DNA of 64,000 bases. Source: Paenibacillus polymyxa. Lineage in GTDB: Bacteria; Bacillota; Bacilli; Paenibacillales; Paenibacillaceae. Shown in pieces: positions 44,858 to 53,750 of the stretch. The notes under the pieces are model-generated. The model made no database searches, was not told the origin of the DNA, and worked only from the letters and a program-made list of their open reading frames with translations. Location of the stretch: assembly GCF_015710975.1 (NCBI RefSeq), contig NZ_CP049783.1, forward strand, positions 5,211,001 through 5,275,000, in the 5' to 3' direction. Each line of letters starts with the position of its first letter. The first letter of the stretch is position 1. The position numbers and the translations under genes were made by a program.

Positions 44858-47800
44858 TTACTGCTCCAAACTTTCCAATACGGTTTTAATTTCGCTGTTC
44901 AAACTAAGTGCATTATAAATCGCAGTCAAGGCTTCAGCACGTGACGCATGATACTTAGGTCCAAACTGACTCGTACTTATACCCGAAAGCACACCGGCTT
45001 GTGCTAATTGTTTAATCGTATCAGCCGCAAAAGAAGCGGATAAGTCGGTGAAGCTTTTTTCATTCAAGGTGTCCTTTTTCAATCGGTCTAAATCCAAGAT
45101 CCGCGCCAAAATGACAGCCATTTCTTGACGGACAATTGTTTGATCCGGTTTAAAAGTACCATCCTCATAACCGTTTAATACTCCAGCTGCGGTCAATTTT
45201 GTTATGGCATCCTGCGCCCAGTGATCCCCAATATCGTTCAAAGCCACAGGCTGATTTCCACCACTAATATCGAAGATTCTAGAAATGATAGCAGAAAACT
45301 CCGCACGGGTAATTTCACCATCAGGTCTGAAACTGCCATCCTTATATCCATTTACGATACCCAGCTTAGAAAACGTGTCGACCGTCTTTTCTGCCCAATG
45401 TCCTTGTAGGTCTGACGGTTTAACACTAGTAGAAGAATTTAAAGCAGATTCTGCTTTGGACTTTATATTCTGCAGTACTTTGTTGTCTGCAACCACTACG
45501 TTACTGTTGAATATGTCTTGCACAGGAGCAGTTGGCTCAGTCACCAATTCTTCAGATACAGGTACAGTTACTGGTTCTTTAGATACAGTCACCGATGGAG
45601 ATGATACAGCTGATGTTGCCGTATTGCTGCTGGAATCATCGCTAGAACGGTCCCTGTTTCGATGCCCAGACCCGCCGCCACTGGAACTACTGGAATCACT
45701 GCCAGCATTATTGGGTGCGGGAGCAGCAACAGCTGTTACGGTAACTGGAACATTAAAGCTATATCCGCTGTATGTGGCGGAAATTACCGTGTTCCCTTCT
45801 GAAAGTGCTCTAATCTCTCCCTGAGTAACCGTAGCGACATTCGCATTGCTGGAAGTCCAAGTTGCTTCTTCACTGACATCAATCTCTGATGAGTCCGATT
45901 TTACAACTTTTGCTATAGCCCGTTCTGTACCCCCTACCAGCATTTGACCATTATTGATAGAAACACGCAATTCCGTGTGACTATCATCTGTTGGTATCGG
46001 ATCTGGTGTTGGCACCGGATCTGGTGTTGGTACCGGATCCGGCGTTGGTACTGGATCCGGCGTTGGTACCGGATCTGGCGTTGGTACCGGATCTGGTGTT
46101 GGTACTGGATCTGGCGTTGGCACCGGATCTGGTGTTGGTACCGGATCTGGTGTTGGTACTGGATCTGGCGTTGGCACCGGATCTGGTGTTGGTATCGGAT
46201 CTGGCGTTGGCGTCGGATCTGGTGTTGGTACCGGATCTGGTGTCGGTGCTGGGTTGATAGTGAATGCAACGGTAGCTGTTGAACTCTTCGCATCTAATGC
46301 TCCGTTCGTTGTACCGTCATCAATCACAGTATAATCAAAACTTGCCGGGCCCTGGTAGCCTGAATTCGGAGTGAATAGTACAACCGCTCCGTCTAGAACT
46401 ACCGTCCCACCTTGTGCATTTTCTACCGATGCGATGCTCAGATGTTGTAAGTTCTCGTTGACAGGGCCTGCCGTGTCGTTTGCTAAGAGTTCATCAATAG
46501 CGATAGATTGTGCCCCTGCATTTGCCGATAACGATGGTAGTGTATCATTCACAGCTATCGGACTGTTGTTTACCTCACTCACAGTGATTTTGGCTTGGTT
46601 CGGCTCGCTGATCCCTGTTCCACTCATATCTAGTGATGATTGTACGTCGAAACTGAAATGATCACCTGACGGAGAGTTAGCATAAAGATTTGGCGTAAAT
46701 TTAAGCCCTGCTTCGCCATCCGCTACAGAAATAAATTGACCATCTCGGATTTCCATTACCCCATCATTTTTATAGAGGGTTCCACCAATAATGTTTGAGA
46801 TTCTAAAGTACGACACGTCAGATCCATCCACTTGATTACGAGTAATGATCAAACCGTCAAAGCTTTGCTTGTCTTCCTCTGTCAAAGCATCAGTCACGTT
46901 AGGGACATCAGCGACGGAATTTACTGTAAAAGAGGCTTGCTTGACCACCGACTGCGGGACTGAGACGCCGTTCGATGTTCCATCATCGGTGACGGTAAAA
47001 GAGAAGCTAGCGGTTCCATTAAAATTCGGCTGAGGTGTAAAAATTACATTGGTTCCATCTAAACGTACAGCCCCTCCTGCGATGCTGCTGACTGAGGATA
47101 TCGTTAGGTGTTGACCATTCTCATTCGGACCGGCAGACGCATGCGCAAGCAGTTCTGCAAAAGGAATTGTCCGCTCTCCTGAGTCTTCTGTAATGGAGGA
47201 TAGCGTTTCGTCTTGCGCTGCCGGGGGATCGTTTACTTCCGTAACATGGACAACAGCCTTAGTGGCATCGCTCAGTCCATTACCCGTTGCACTCTGAGCC
47301 GCCTGCACATCAAAAGAGAAGGTATCTCCCGCTGCGTTGTTGGCGTTTGCCATAGGCACAAACCTCACGCCATCCCTAGCTTCTGCTGCTGTGATAAACG
47401 TTCCGTTGGAAATCTCGGTGATACCATCGCTATGATACAGCCTGCCTCCGATAATGTTCGTAATTTGATAATGTGTCACTACCGTTGAATCTTGCGGGTT
47501 GGGTGTAATGGTTATATTGGATGTTGGGATATCTTCCTCAGTAGTTACAGCAGCTACCTCAGGCATTTTAGACGAAACAGCTGGGGCTGATGTTTCCAAT
47601 ATCAACTGGGGAATATCTACGCCGTTGTCGTCGGCTGAATATGTAATTTCCGAATAGTCTCCAGGGTTCCCTGCTTCATTAGCAAGCAATGCAAATGAGA
47701 CCATACCATCCGTCTGTTGTTGTACAAAATGGGTAACATCAAAATCAACCCATCCTACTTGAAGGTCTGAGCCTGTTTTCGTATCCGAAGGCTGATCCAG

Positions 47801-48187
47801 CGGGTTTAGCGGAAAAGCTCCGCTGCTCCAAACATCAGCAGTCGATCCATACACGATCAAAAAAGGATTCTGGTTAGAGCTGTAGCTGATAGAAGAGATA
47901 TGAATACGCAAGGTTGCCTTCGTTACAACCTTCCCAGTCAGCTCAGGCATTTTAAACTGAATCGCTGATCTGTAATATCCTAACACTGCATCCGAAGATC
48001 TGCCAACATAGTTTTCTGGTGCATCCATCCAAACGTCGGCAGACTTGCTCCATGTTCCATCTTGGATTAATTTGGGCTGTTCGGTTGGTGCCGCACCAGC
48101 ATCCGCCACTAAAATTGCCGATGAAAAGATTAGTGATACTGCTGTTAATGCACATGTTAATCGTTTAGTAGACTTGCAAAAATGCAT
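44858..48187 (-). CDS. Large SLH-anchored surface protein with Thr-Pro-Asp-Pro repeat
   Basis: 1109 residues, ATG at 48187 behind AGGAGGAAAGGT. Signal peptide about 1-33. Then a DNRLRE-type carbohydrate-binding-like module (about 35-200), alternating cadherin-like domains (two copies of an ISNIIGGTLYKNDG-type unit near 250 and 450, each followed by a FTVTDDGTSNG-type unit), a repeat of 14 TPDPxP hexapeptides (about 648-731), a bacterial Ig-like domain (about 740-825), a Ser-rich linker and three SLH domains (about 920-1095) that bind pyruvylated secondary wall polymer. It is an extracellular wall-bound protein, perhaps an adhesin or enzyme scaffold; I see no catalytic domain. Confidence 0.88.
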   Translation of the reverse strand: MHFCKSTKRLTCALTAVSLIFSSAILVADAGAAPTEQPKLIQDGTWSKSADVWMDAPENYVGRSSDAVLGYYRSAIQFKMPELTGKVVTKATLRIHISSISYSSNQNPFLIVYGSTADVWSSGAFPLNPLDQPSDTKTGSDLQVGWVDFDVTHFVQQQTDGMVSFALLANEAGNPGDYSEITYSADDNGVDIPQLILETSAPAVSSKMPEVAAVTTEEDIPTSNITITPNPQDSTVVTHYQITNIIGGRLYHSDGITEISNGTFITAAEARDGVRFVPMANANNAAGDTFSFDVQAAQSATGNGLSDATKAVVHVTEVNDPPAAQDETLSSITEDSGERTIPFAELLAHASAGPNENGQHLTISSVSSIAGGAVRLDGTNVIFTPQPNFNGTASFSFTVTDDGTSNGVSVPQSVVKQASFTVNSVADVPNVTDALTEEDKQSFDGLIITRNQVDGSDVSYFRISNIIGGTLYKNDGVMEIRDGQFISVADGEAGLKFTPNLYANSPSGDHFSFDVQSSLDMSGTGISEPNQAKITVSEVNNSPIAVNDTLPSLSANAGAQSIAIDELLANDTAGPVNENLQHLSIASVENAQGGTVVLDGAVVLFTPNSGYQGPASFDYTVIDDGTTNGALDAKSSTATVAFTINPAPTPDPVPTPDPTPTPDPIPTPDPVPTPDPVPTPDPVPTPDPVPTPDPVPTPDPVPTPDPVPTPDPVPTPDPVPTPDPVPTPDPIPTDDSHTELRVSINNGQMLVGGTERAIAKVVKSDSSEIDVSEEATWTSSNANVATVTQGEIRALSEGNTVISATYSGYSFNVPVTVTAVAAPAPNNAGSDSSSSSGGGSGHRNRDRSSDDSSSNTATSAVSSPSVTVSKEPVTVPVSEELVTEPTAPVQDIFNSNVVVADNKVLQNIKSKAESALNSSTSVKPSDLQGHWAEKTVDTFSKLGIVNGYKDGSFRPDGEITRAEFSAIISRIFDISGGNQPVALNDIGDHWAQDAITKLTAAGVLNGYEDGTFKPDQTIVRQEMAVILARILDLDRLKKDTLNEKSFTDLSASFAADTIKQLAQAGVLSGISTSQFGPKYHASRAEALTAIYNALSLNSEIKTVLESLEQ
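45993..46244 (-). repeat. 18-bp coding tandem repeat, 14 units
   Basis: Fourteen head-to-tail 18-base units of the type GGTACCGGATCTGGTGTT (plus strand), each coding a TPDPVP hexapeptide on the minus strand. Sites vary mostly at synonymous third positions. Units 5-7 and 8-10 form near-identical 54-base triplets and the pattern partly recurs after that, so the array grew by blocks as well as by single units. Likely length-variable. Confidence 0.92.
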
Positions 48188-48412
48188 ACCTTTCCTCCTG
48201 TTGAAATAAATCTATGATTGCTGCTTGATATTATACAATTTCGTCACTGAACAAATTCTGAACAATTGCATTTTATCCTTCTATTCAACCAGCTCAGCAA
48301 GAATACGAGCAATTTGCCCGCTGTTTATTCAGTTGAATGGCTTCCGTGGATGAGCTATTGTAAGGATAGGATACTTTTGCCAGATAAAACAACTTACAGG
48401 AGGTCGTTTTTC

Positions 48413-48502
48413 TTGATGATCCTTGAACTGGTGGGCTTTATTTCTACTGTTGTCTTATCTACGTTTTTTTCCTTTCGATACCGCTTGTGGAGACAACTAT
48501 AG
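48413..48502 (+). CDS. Small hydrophobic ORF coupled to the ANT(6)-like gene
   Basis: 28 or 29 residues, TTG at 48413 nine bases after a perfect AGGAGG, or ATG at 48416. The product is one membrane helix (LELVGFISTVVLSTFF) followed by a basic tail (RYRLWRQL). Its stop TAG shares the G with the GTG start of the next gene (TAGTG). This could be a leader peptide for translational control or a tiny membrane protein. No homolog is known to me. Confidence 0.5.
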   Translation: MMILELVGFISTVVLSTFFSFRYRLWRQL

Positions 48503-49371
48503 TGAGAAGTGAACAAGAGATGCTGCATACCATTCTCCAATTTGCTCAAGAAGATGAACGGGTACGTGCCGTGATTATGAATGGTTCACGCGCCAATCCA
48601 CATGCTCCACGAGATATTTTTCAGGATTATGACATCGTCTTTCTCGTATCTTCCATGGACAGCTTTATTCAGGAACGTCACTGGATTCGCCGCTTTGGAG
48701 AATTGATCATTATGCAGACACCCGATGAGCATGTGGAGCCTACTGTGACGTTCCGTGATCGCTTTGCTTTTCTCATGTTATTTACGGATGGCAATCGCAT
48801 TGATCTTACCCTCTGCCCTGTGACTAACATCGCCAATTGGCCCCGAGACAGCTTAAGTGTACTGCTGCTGGATAAAGACGACCTGGTGGAGCCTTTCCCA
48901 CCGCCAAGTCTTCAGGATTATAAGACGGTCCCTCAAACCGCCCAAACCTATGCGGATTCCTGCAACGAATTCTGGTGGGTCAGTACTTATGTGGCCAAAG
49001 GATTATGGCGACATGAGCTTCCCTATGCCAAATTCATATTGGATCGACCTGTAAGAGATGCGCTTCACTTCATGCTGGAATGGCATATGGGTATACAAAC
49101 TAACTTCACGGCAGATCCAGGTAAGCAGGGAAAATATTTCGAGAAGCACCTTGAGCCTGAACATTGGACGGCCTACATCCAAACATTTGCGGATGCAGAT
49201 TATGAACATATGTGGCAGTCTCTTTTTATCATGGGTAATTTATTTAGAGAAGTTGCCCAGAAGGTGGCGAACCATTATGGTTATAGATACCCGATTGAGG
49301 ACGATCAACGTGTAACAAACTATCTCTATCACGTAAAAGCTCTCCCTGCAGATGCAACGGGCATCTATTAA
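48502..49371 (+). CDS. Aminoglycoside 6-adenylyltransferase-like protein (ANT(6)/AadK family)
   Basis: 289 residues from the GTG at 48502, with GGAG nine bases upstream; this gives MRSEQEML, as usual for the family. Nucleotidyltransferase core: MNGSRANP (GS motif), then DYDIVFLV with catalytic Asp residues, and NRIDLTLCP. The C-terminal helical part contains FWWVSTYVAKGLWR and KYFEKHL, strongly typical of AadK. Chromosomal members in Bacillales give intrinsic streptomycin resistance or are silent; activity here is not certain. Its start overlaps a small hydrophobic ORF. Confidence 0.9.
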   Translation: MRSEQEMLHTILQFAQEDERVRAVIMNGSRANPHAPRDIFQDYDIVFLVSSMDSFIQERHWIRRFGELIIMQTPDEHVEPTVTFRDRFAFLMLFTDGNRIDLTLCPVTNIANWPRDSLSVLLLDKDDLVEPFPPPSLQDYKTVPQTAQTYADSCNEFWWVSTYVAKGLWRHELPYAKFILDRPVRDALHFMLEWHMGIQTNFTADPGKQGKYFEKHLEPEHWTAYIQTFADADYEHMWQSLFIMGNLFREVAQKVANHYGYRYPIEDDQRVTNYLYHVKALPADATGIY

Positions 49372-49373
49372 AG

Positions 49374-49421
49374 AAAAAAACCAGTCGGGCACTTGATTTA
49401 CATGTGCTAGCCTGGTTTTTT
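49374..49421 (+). terminator. Terminator of the ANT(6)-like gene
   Basis: AAAACCAG...GGCAC / GTGC...CCTGG stem with a small bulge, ending TTTTTT. Flanked by A-rich DNA, so it could also serve the minus-strand cupin gene. Confidence 0.82.
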
Positions 49422-49474
49422 ATGCTCTAACATTATTTGACCTATATACGTTTGGAATCTGCTGTCCCCTAATA

Positions 49475-49816
49475 TTAGTTTTCGGTCAGCACCCGGTCGC
49501 CTCTGCTCGCAGGCTGAGAGATAACCAAAAATTCAACATCCTCACTCGTTTCATTAAATATTTGATGAGGCACCATAGGAGGAACCTCACACCCTTCCTG
49601 AGATCCTAATTGGATGCGTTCACCATCCACTTCAAGTACCGCTGCACCTGATAAAATAAAGAAAAATTGGCGCGCATGATGATAATGTCTGACTTCATGT
49701 GTATTTCCCGGCATGCGCTCATGAATAATACTCAAATCATCATTTTTCACCAAGCGCCAACCATCACATTGTTCTCCCCATATATAATGTTCAGCATTAT
49801 GTTTACTTATTTTCAA
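49475..49816 (-). CDS. Small cupin-domain protein
   Basis: 113 residues, TTG start behind AAAGGGGGAG. A single conserved beta-barrel of the cupin type: HEVRHYHHARQFFFILSG supplies the three metal-binding His and Glu-like positions of motif 1, and PPMVPHQIFN the His of motif 2. Such short cupins bind a metal or ligand and may be isomerases or sensors. Isolated gene; function not assigned. Confidence 0.85.
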   Translation of the reverse strand: MKISKHNAEHYIWGEQCDGWRLVKNDDLSIIHERMPGNTHEVRHYHHARQFFFILSGAAVLEVDGERIQLGSQEGCEVPPMVPHQIFNETSEDVEFLVISQPASRGDRVLTEN

Positions 49817-49930
49817 ATTGACTCCCCCTTTGTAGTTACAGTTTTATTGTAAATCTGGATTCACTGAGCTACAATCTTAATTATAAAAAACGATAGAACC
49901 CATGTAAAAAAACTCTGAGTCCGACCATTT

Positions 49931-50266
49931 TTAGATATCCGCCTCGATAATTTCCTCCAACTTAATCCAGCTAAAATCCTCTTCCCCACGAGATAGCTTC
50001 ACTTCTCGCCGACTTGTGTTAATCACTGTAACCAGTCCGCGCAGCTCCTCATCATCAAACGGATTAAACACTCTTAGTGTAATAGGCTTCCGTTCGTTAT
50101 AGGATACGATAATGGCCTGTTCAATCTGCTGTATCTCCTGATCGTCCAGTGTCGGCTTGCCGCGTCTTCCCTGCTCCTTCATCAGTCTTACATATGCCTC
50201 CCGATGCTCAGGCAAAATCATACGCGAGCTTTCCCATATGCCATTTCCTTCAAGCTTTTTCCCCAT
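49931..50266 (-). CDS. YolD-like protein
   Basis: 111 residues. The motif WESSRMILPEH at 11-21 and the ITLRVFNPFDDEELRGLVTVI segment mark the YolD family, often found with Y-family DNA polymerases (UvrX/YqjW) in Bacillales. No polymerase gene is next to it here. Strong GGAGG upstream of the ATG. It follows a small partner gene by 12 bp. Confidence 0.85.
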   Translation of the reverse strand: MGKKLEGNGIWESSRMILPEHREAYVRLMKEQGRRGKPTLDDQEIQQIEQAIIVSYNERKPITLRVFNPFDDEELRGLVTVINTSRREVKLSRGEEDFSWIKLEEIIEADI

Positions 50267-50278
50267 CGTAAGCCCCTC

Positions 50279-50476
50279 CTATGCTGTTCTGGTTACCGGA
50301 TGCCATGCCAATACATGATCTAATCGAAAAACACGTGGCTGACCAGTTTGCAAACAGGTGGCCCGGATCAAACCATTCTGCACACGATGCACCTCTATCT
50401 GCCGATGAGACAGTTTGCCCTTTCGGTCCATATACACGATTTCCACGATCTGTCCCACATATTTCTCCAGCATCAT
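50279..50476 (-). CDS. Small conserved protein upstream of yolD
   Basis: 65 residues starting with two Met codons, GAGGAG eight or so bases upstream. Beta-rich pattern with GQIVEIVYMDRKGKLSHRQIEVHRV and FRLDHVLAWHPV; it resembles a WYL-like or SH3-type barrel. Function unknown. Its close spacing with the YolD-like gene indicates one operon, a pairing that occurs in Paenibacillus and Bacillus phage-derived regions. Confidence 0.7.
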   Translation of the reverse strand: MMLEKYVGQIVEIVYMDRKGKLSHRQIEVHRVQNGLIRATCLQTGQPRVFRLDHVLAWHPVTRTA

Positions 50477-50539
50477 CCTTCACTCCTCATCAGAACGTTT
50501 GTTTGTATTATATGCGAACATGCGTTTGATTATCAATGT

Positions 50540-50578
50540 AAAAAAATCCCCTGAGGGAGTTGCCTCTCTCAAGGGATT
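50540..50578 (-). terminator. Terminator of the hypothetical gene at 50578
   Basis: AATCCCTTGAG / CTCAGGGGATT stem with TTTTTTT on the minus strand; it starts right at the stop codon. Confidence 0.82.
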
Positions 50579-51066
50579 TAAAACTCATAGGTGGACAGCT
50601 TAATATCCTCTTTATTCAAATCTTTCAGCGGATACACAGGGCCATTCCAATAAGTCAAAATATTAAGCGGCTCATTAGTACCATGCTCCTTTAAAGTGTG
50701 AGATAATTCGAGCAATACATGTGGAAGTTGGTAAGAGCTTGTTAAAAATTGATATTCTTCTGGACTTTCGCAGTCTTCTGCTCGATAAAATACAAAGTAA
50801 CCCTCGGTATAATCCCCAATGAGTACAATATAACGAGCAAGAAACATAATTTCACCATTGGCAAAAGGAATGGAAAATGTCGAAGCAGAGATTAAATGTG
50901 TCTCTAATGCCTCTATACGAACGGTGAGTTCATTGTTTAGAGCATCCATTTTTCCCCTTTGTTCACTGATGAGGTGTTCATAATTTATAGGAACAAGCCC
51001 CCCACTCTTGATCGTAGCGATCAGTTCATCTATAAATACTTTTTGAGACAATACTCGATTGCTCAT
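50578..51066 (-). CDS. Hypothetical protein, about 162 residues
   Basis: Starts at one of three near ATG codons (51066, 51075, 51081); GGAG favours 51066. Helical first half with LTVRIEALETHLISAS, then a beta-rich half, MFLARYIVLIGDYTEGYFVFYRAEDC. No signal peptide or known motif. Separated from the CheY-like gene by about 85 bp and possibly co-transcribed with it. Confidence 0.65.
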   Translation of the reverse strand: MSNRVLSQKVFIDELIATIKSGGLVPINYEHLISEQRGKMDALNNELTVRIEALETHLISASTFSIPFANGEIMFLARYIVLIGDYTEGYFVFYRAEDCESPEEYQFLTSSYQLPHVLLELSHTLKEHGTNEPLNILTYWNGPVYPLKDLNKEDIKLSTYEF

Positions 51067-51150
51067 CCTATTCATCTCCATATTCGTGAAAAATAAGCAT
51101 GAAACTCCCGCTTCAATATGTTCAATATTATGTATTAAAAGCTTGATTCA

Positions 51151-51513
51151 TTAATTATCCAGCATTTTTGTGACGGCATTCACGACCCTTTCCATCTCAA
51201 ATGGCTTCACAATAAAATCTTTTGCCCCTGCCTTAAATGCTTGTATAATTGCTTCCTGCTGACCCAAAGCGGAACACATTAAGATGTTGGCTTTAGGATC
51301 AAGCTCTACAATCTTTTTAACAGCCTCAAGCCCATCCATTTTAGGCATATTAATATCCATGGTAATTAAATCGGGTCGAAAGTGTGCATATTTCAAAACT
51401 GCATCATATCCATTTTCCGCTTCTGCAATAACAGAGTGACCTAAATCCAACAGAATATCCTTAAGCACAGAACGCATAAATAAAGAATCATCCACTATTA
51501 TAACTGTTGCCAA
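51151..51513 (-). CDS. CheY-like single-domain response regulator
   Basis: 120 residues with a TTG start preceded by GGAGAGG. A bare receiver domain: acidic pocket VDD at 7-9, phospho-Asp in LITMDINMPKMDG, Thr/Ser in MCSALG and Lys in FIVKPFEM. No output domain, so it works by protein contact as CheY does, perhaps on the flagellar switch or as a phospho-sink. The surrounding genes are not chemotaxis genes. Confidence 0.88.
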   Translation of the reverse strand: MATVIIVDDSLFMRSVLKDILLDLGHSVIAEAENGYDAVLKYAHFRPDLITMDINMPKMDGLEAVKKIVELDPKANILMCSALGQQEAIIQAFKAGAKDFIVKPFEMERVVNAVTKMLDN

Positions 51514-51806
51514 GTTAACCTCTCCAATCCGTTGTCATATGATATGCACGCCCAAACTTCAATATCGGTGAAAAAACTAGTTATATTAATAGAAAGAATC
51601 TGTAAAAAGAAAAACGCTACCATTGAATTATAAAAGGAATTTGAAACTAGCTACTACAGCATTAATTTCAATAAAAACGTTTCGCAATGACGTAAATCAT
51701 TCCTGTAGTATGAAGATTACAAAGTACTAGGTATTCAATGAACCCTTAGCACTATGCAGGAGAATTTAAAGTGAGAAGAATCATTGGGTCAACTCCTTAA
51801 ACAGAT
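51514..51806. other. Intergenic region without a recognised gene
   Basis: About 290 bp, AT-rich, no ORF with a ribosome site. It should hold the promoter of the CheY-like gene on the minus strand. Nothing else seen. Confidence 0.5.
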
Positions 51807-51846
51807 ATAAAAAAAGACATCGGTATCATACCGACATCTTTTTTTA
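51807..51846. terminator. Terminator after znuA
   Basis: An imperfect hairpin (GACATCGGTAT / ATACCGACATC with two mismatched pairs) bounded by A7 and T7. It lies 22 bp past znuA. Confidence 0.75.
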
Positions 51847-51867
51847 AACTATTCGTTTAAAGTTTGC

Positions 51868-52866
51868 TTATTCATTCAGAGCTTTTTTCAAAGCCTCCAG
51901 ATTGTTTTTCATCACACCAAGGTAATCCAGGTTTTTCTGCTTGTCTTCATCCGTCAGTCCTTCAAGCGGATTCAGCACATCCGTTTTCGAACCAATTTCA
52001 GTAGCTACGGTTTCAGCAACCTTCGGATCAACCAATGTTTCAAAGAAAATTGTCTTTACATTATTTTCTTTAGCAAACTTGATAATACCTGCCAATTTGT
52101 CCGGTGTAGGCTCTTGCTCTGGAGATAAACCAGCAATGGGAACTTGGGTCAGACCATATTGCTTCGCCAAATAGCTAAAAGCAGCATGCTGCGTAATAAA
52201 GTCTTTACGTTTTACATCTTTCAGACCCGTTTTGAACTCGTTATCCAGTTCTTTCAGCTTAGCGATATAAGCATCAGCGTTTTTCTCATAGTCTGCTTGG
52301 TTTGCAGGATCGGCTTTTACAAGCCCTGCTTCTATAGCTTCTACTTCTTTTTGAGCTAAGACCGGATCAAGCCATACATGAGGGTCCAGCACATGATCGT
52401 GATCATGGCCTTCCTCTGCGTGTGCTTCTTCTCCTTCTTCCTCCTCGGCAGATCCTTCCATCAGGTTCAACCCTTTGCTTGCTTCAACTACTACACGCTT
52501 ATCATTCGATGCGCTGCTCAAAGCCTGTTCTGCCCAACCTTCGACGATCCCGTTATATACAAATACGTCAGCATCCTTAACCTGTGCCATATCCTTGGCG
52601 CTTGGCTCCCAATCATGCGGCTCAGCACCGGCAGGAATCAACGCGGTTACGTTAGCATGGTCTCCGGCAACTTGCTTGGTGAATTCATACATCGGATAAA
52701 AAGTGGTGACTACATTCAGCTTTTTACCACTGTCCGCTGTTTGTGCTGGATTAGATTCGGTTTGGGATGTATTCGTGGCTGCATGATCAGTTTTAGCTCC
52801 ACAACCGGCCAAAATAAGTGCTAGCCCCGCAGACAATACAAATGATTTTTTGAACCATGTATTCAT
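51868..52866 (-). CDS. znuA: Zinc ABC transporter, substrate-binding lipoprotein
   Basis: 332 residues, ATG at 52866 with AAGGAG eight bases upstream (another ATG at 52872 is too close). Lipobox ALILAGCG at about 17-24. Cluster A-I metal-binding fold: FYPMYEFTKQVAG, PAGAEPHDWEPS (first His), a charged His-rich loop (EEGEEAHAEEGHDHDH, about 144-161), then VWLDP, ITQHAAFSYLAKQYG and FFETLVDPK. The His-rich loop is a mark of zinc rather than manganese binding. Last gene of znuCBA and Zur controlled through the box upstream of znuC. Confidence 0.93.
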   Translation of the reverse strand: MNTWFKKSFVLSAGLALILAGCGAKTDHAATNTSQTESNPAQTADSGKKLNVVTTFYPMYEFTKQVAGDHANVTALIPAGAEPHDWEPSAKDMAQVKDADVFVYNGIVEGWAEQALSSASNDKRVVVEASKGLNLMEGSAEEEEGEEAHAEEGHDHDHVLDPHVWLDPVLAQKEVEAIEAGLVKADPANQADYEKNADAYIAKLKELDNEFKTGLKDVKRKDFITQHAAFSYLAKQYGLTQVPIAGLSPEQEPTPDKLAGIIKFAKENNVKTIFFETLVDPKVAETVATEIGSKTDVLNPLEGLTDEDKQKNLDYLGVMKNNLEALKKALNE

Positions 52867-52901
52867 ATTCATAACTCCTTATGTGTTAGTTTTTTATAAA
52901 C

Positions 52902-53750
52902 TCACTGACCTGCCGCATTCTTACGTCGGGAAGCCTGTTGCTTGCCAAGCTTACGGACCAGCTTTTGAATACTAGCTCCTACGATCAGGAATAATAATAG
53001 CACCATAGCAATCGTCCCACCTGGGGGTGTACTGAGTTCATATGATGCGGTTAATCCCATAAATACGCCGATCAATGCGGTGATCATGGATATCCAGATA
53101 GCTGCCGCGAAGCTCGGTGCAATTCGAATCGCCAGCGCAGCAGGCAACACGATTAGTGAGGAGACAAGCAGCACACCGACAATCGGCATGGCTGCGGCTA
53201 CAATCATCCCAGTCAAAATACTAAACGCAAACGAGATAGACTTGACAGGAAGACCATTGGTCTTTGCCGTTTCTTCATCAAAGGTAATCTGGTACAAAGG
53301 CCGTCGGAACACGAAAAAGAAAATACCTCCGATGACAGCCACAACGATCATCAACATCAGCTCGGTCTGATTGACGGCTACTACCGAACCAAACAAATAA
53401 GCGGAAAAGCCTTTGTTAATGCTCTGATTCAGATTCATTAAAATAACAGCCGTTGAGAGGCCACCTACCATAATAATAGCCACAGAAATCTCACTATACG
53501 TTTTATAAGATCTGCGGACGTATTCAACAATAATCGCACCGATCACCGCAACAATAAATCCAGTTATCGTCGGGTTAATCCCTAAATAGGCACCTGCTGC
53601 CACCCCTGCCAGCGATACATGCGATAGCATGTCCGCCATGAGAGCCTGACGCCGTAGCATCAGGTATACTCCAAGCACCGAGGCCAGCAGTGCAATTACC
53701 CCACCGGCACAAAATGCCCGCTGCATGAAGTCGTAGTGCAGCATTTCCAT
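52902..53750 (-). CDS. znuB: Zinc ABC transporter, permease
   Basis: 282 residues, eight or nine hydrophobic helices of the ABC-3 (ZnuB) family: LMLRRQALMADMLSHVSLAGVAAG near 28 and SYELSTPPGGTIAM near 240 are typical. It overlaps the end of znuC by 55 bp, and znuA follows after 35 bp. The C-terminus is basic (RKLGKQQASRRKN). Confidence 0.92.
   Translation of the reverse strand: MEMLHYDFMQRAFCAGGVIALLASVLGVYLMLRRQALMADMLSHVSLAGVAAGAYLGINPTITGFIVAVIGAIIVEYVRRSYKTYSEISVAIIMVGGLSTAVILMNLNQSINKGFSAYLFGSVVAVNQTELMLMIVVAVIGGIFFFVFRRPLYQITFDEETAKTNGLPVKSISFAFSILTGMIVAAAMPIVGVLLVSSLIVLPAALAIRIAPSFAAAIWISMITALIGVFMGLTASYELSTPPGGTIAMVLLLFLIVGASIQKLVRKLGKQQASRRKNAAGQ

Noticed and set aside
45993..46244. 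CRISPR array
   Set aside because: Units are contiguous 18-mers with no spacers and lie within a coding frame; no cas gene seen.
45944..46282. ORFs rich in Trp, Arg or Leu-Val over the 18-bp repeat
   Set aside because: Repeat read in the wrong frame or strand; the TPDPVP frame is continuous with a signal peptide and SLH domains.
48266..48412. Upstream part of a 78-codon ORF before the ANT(6)-like gene
   Set aside because: No ribosome site at its ATG and no coding character; only the last 28-29 codons have a strong site.
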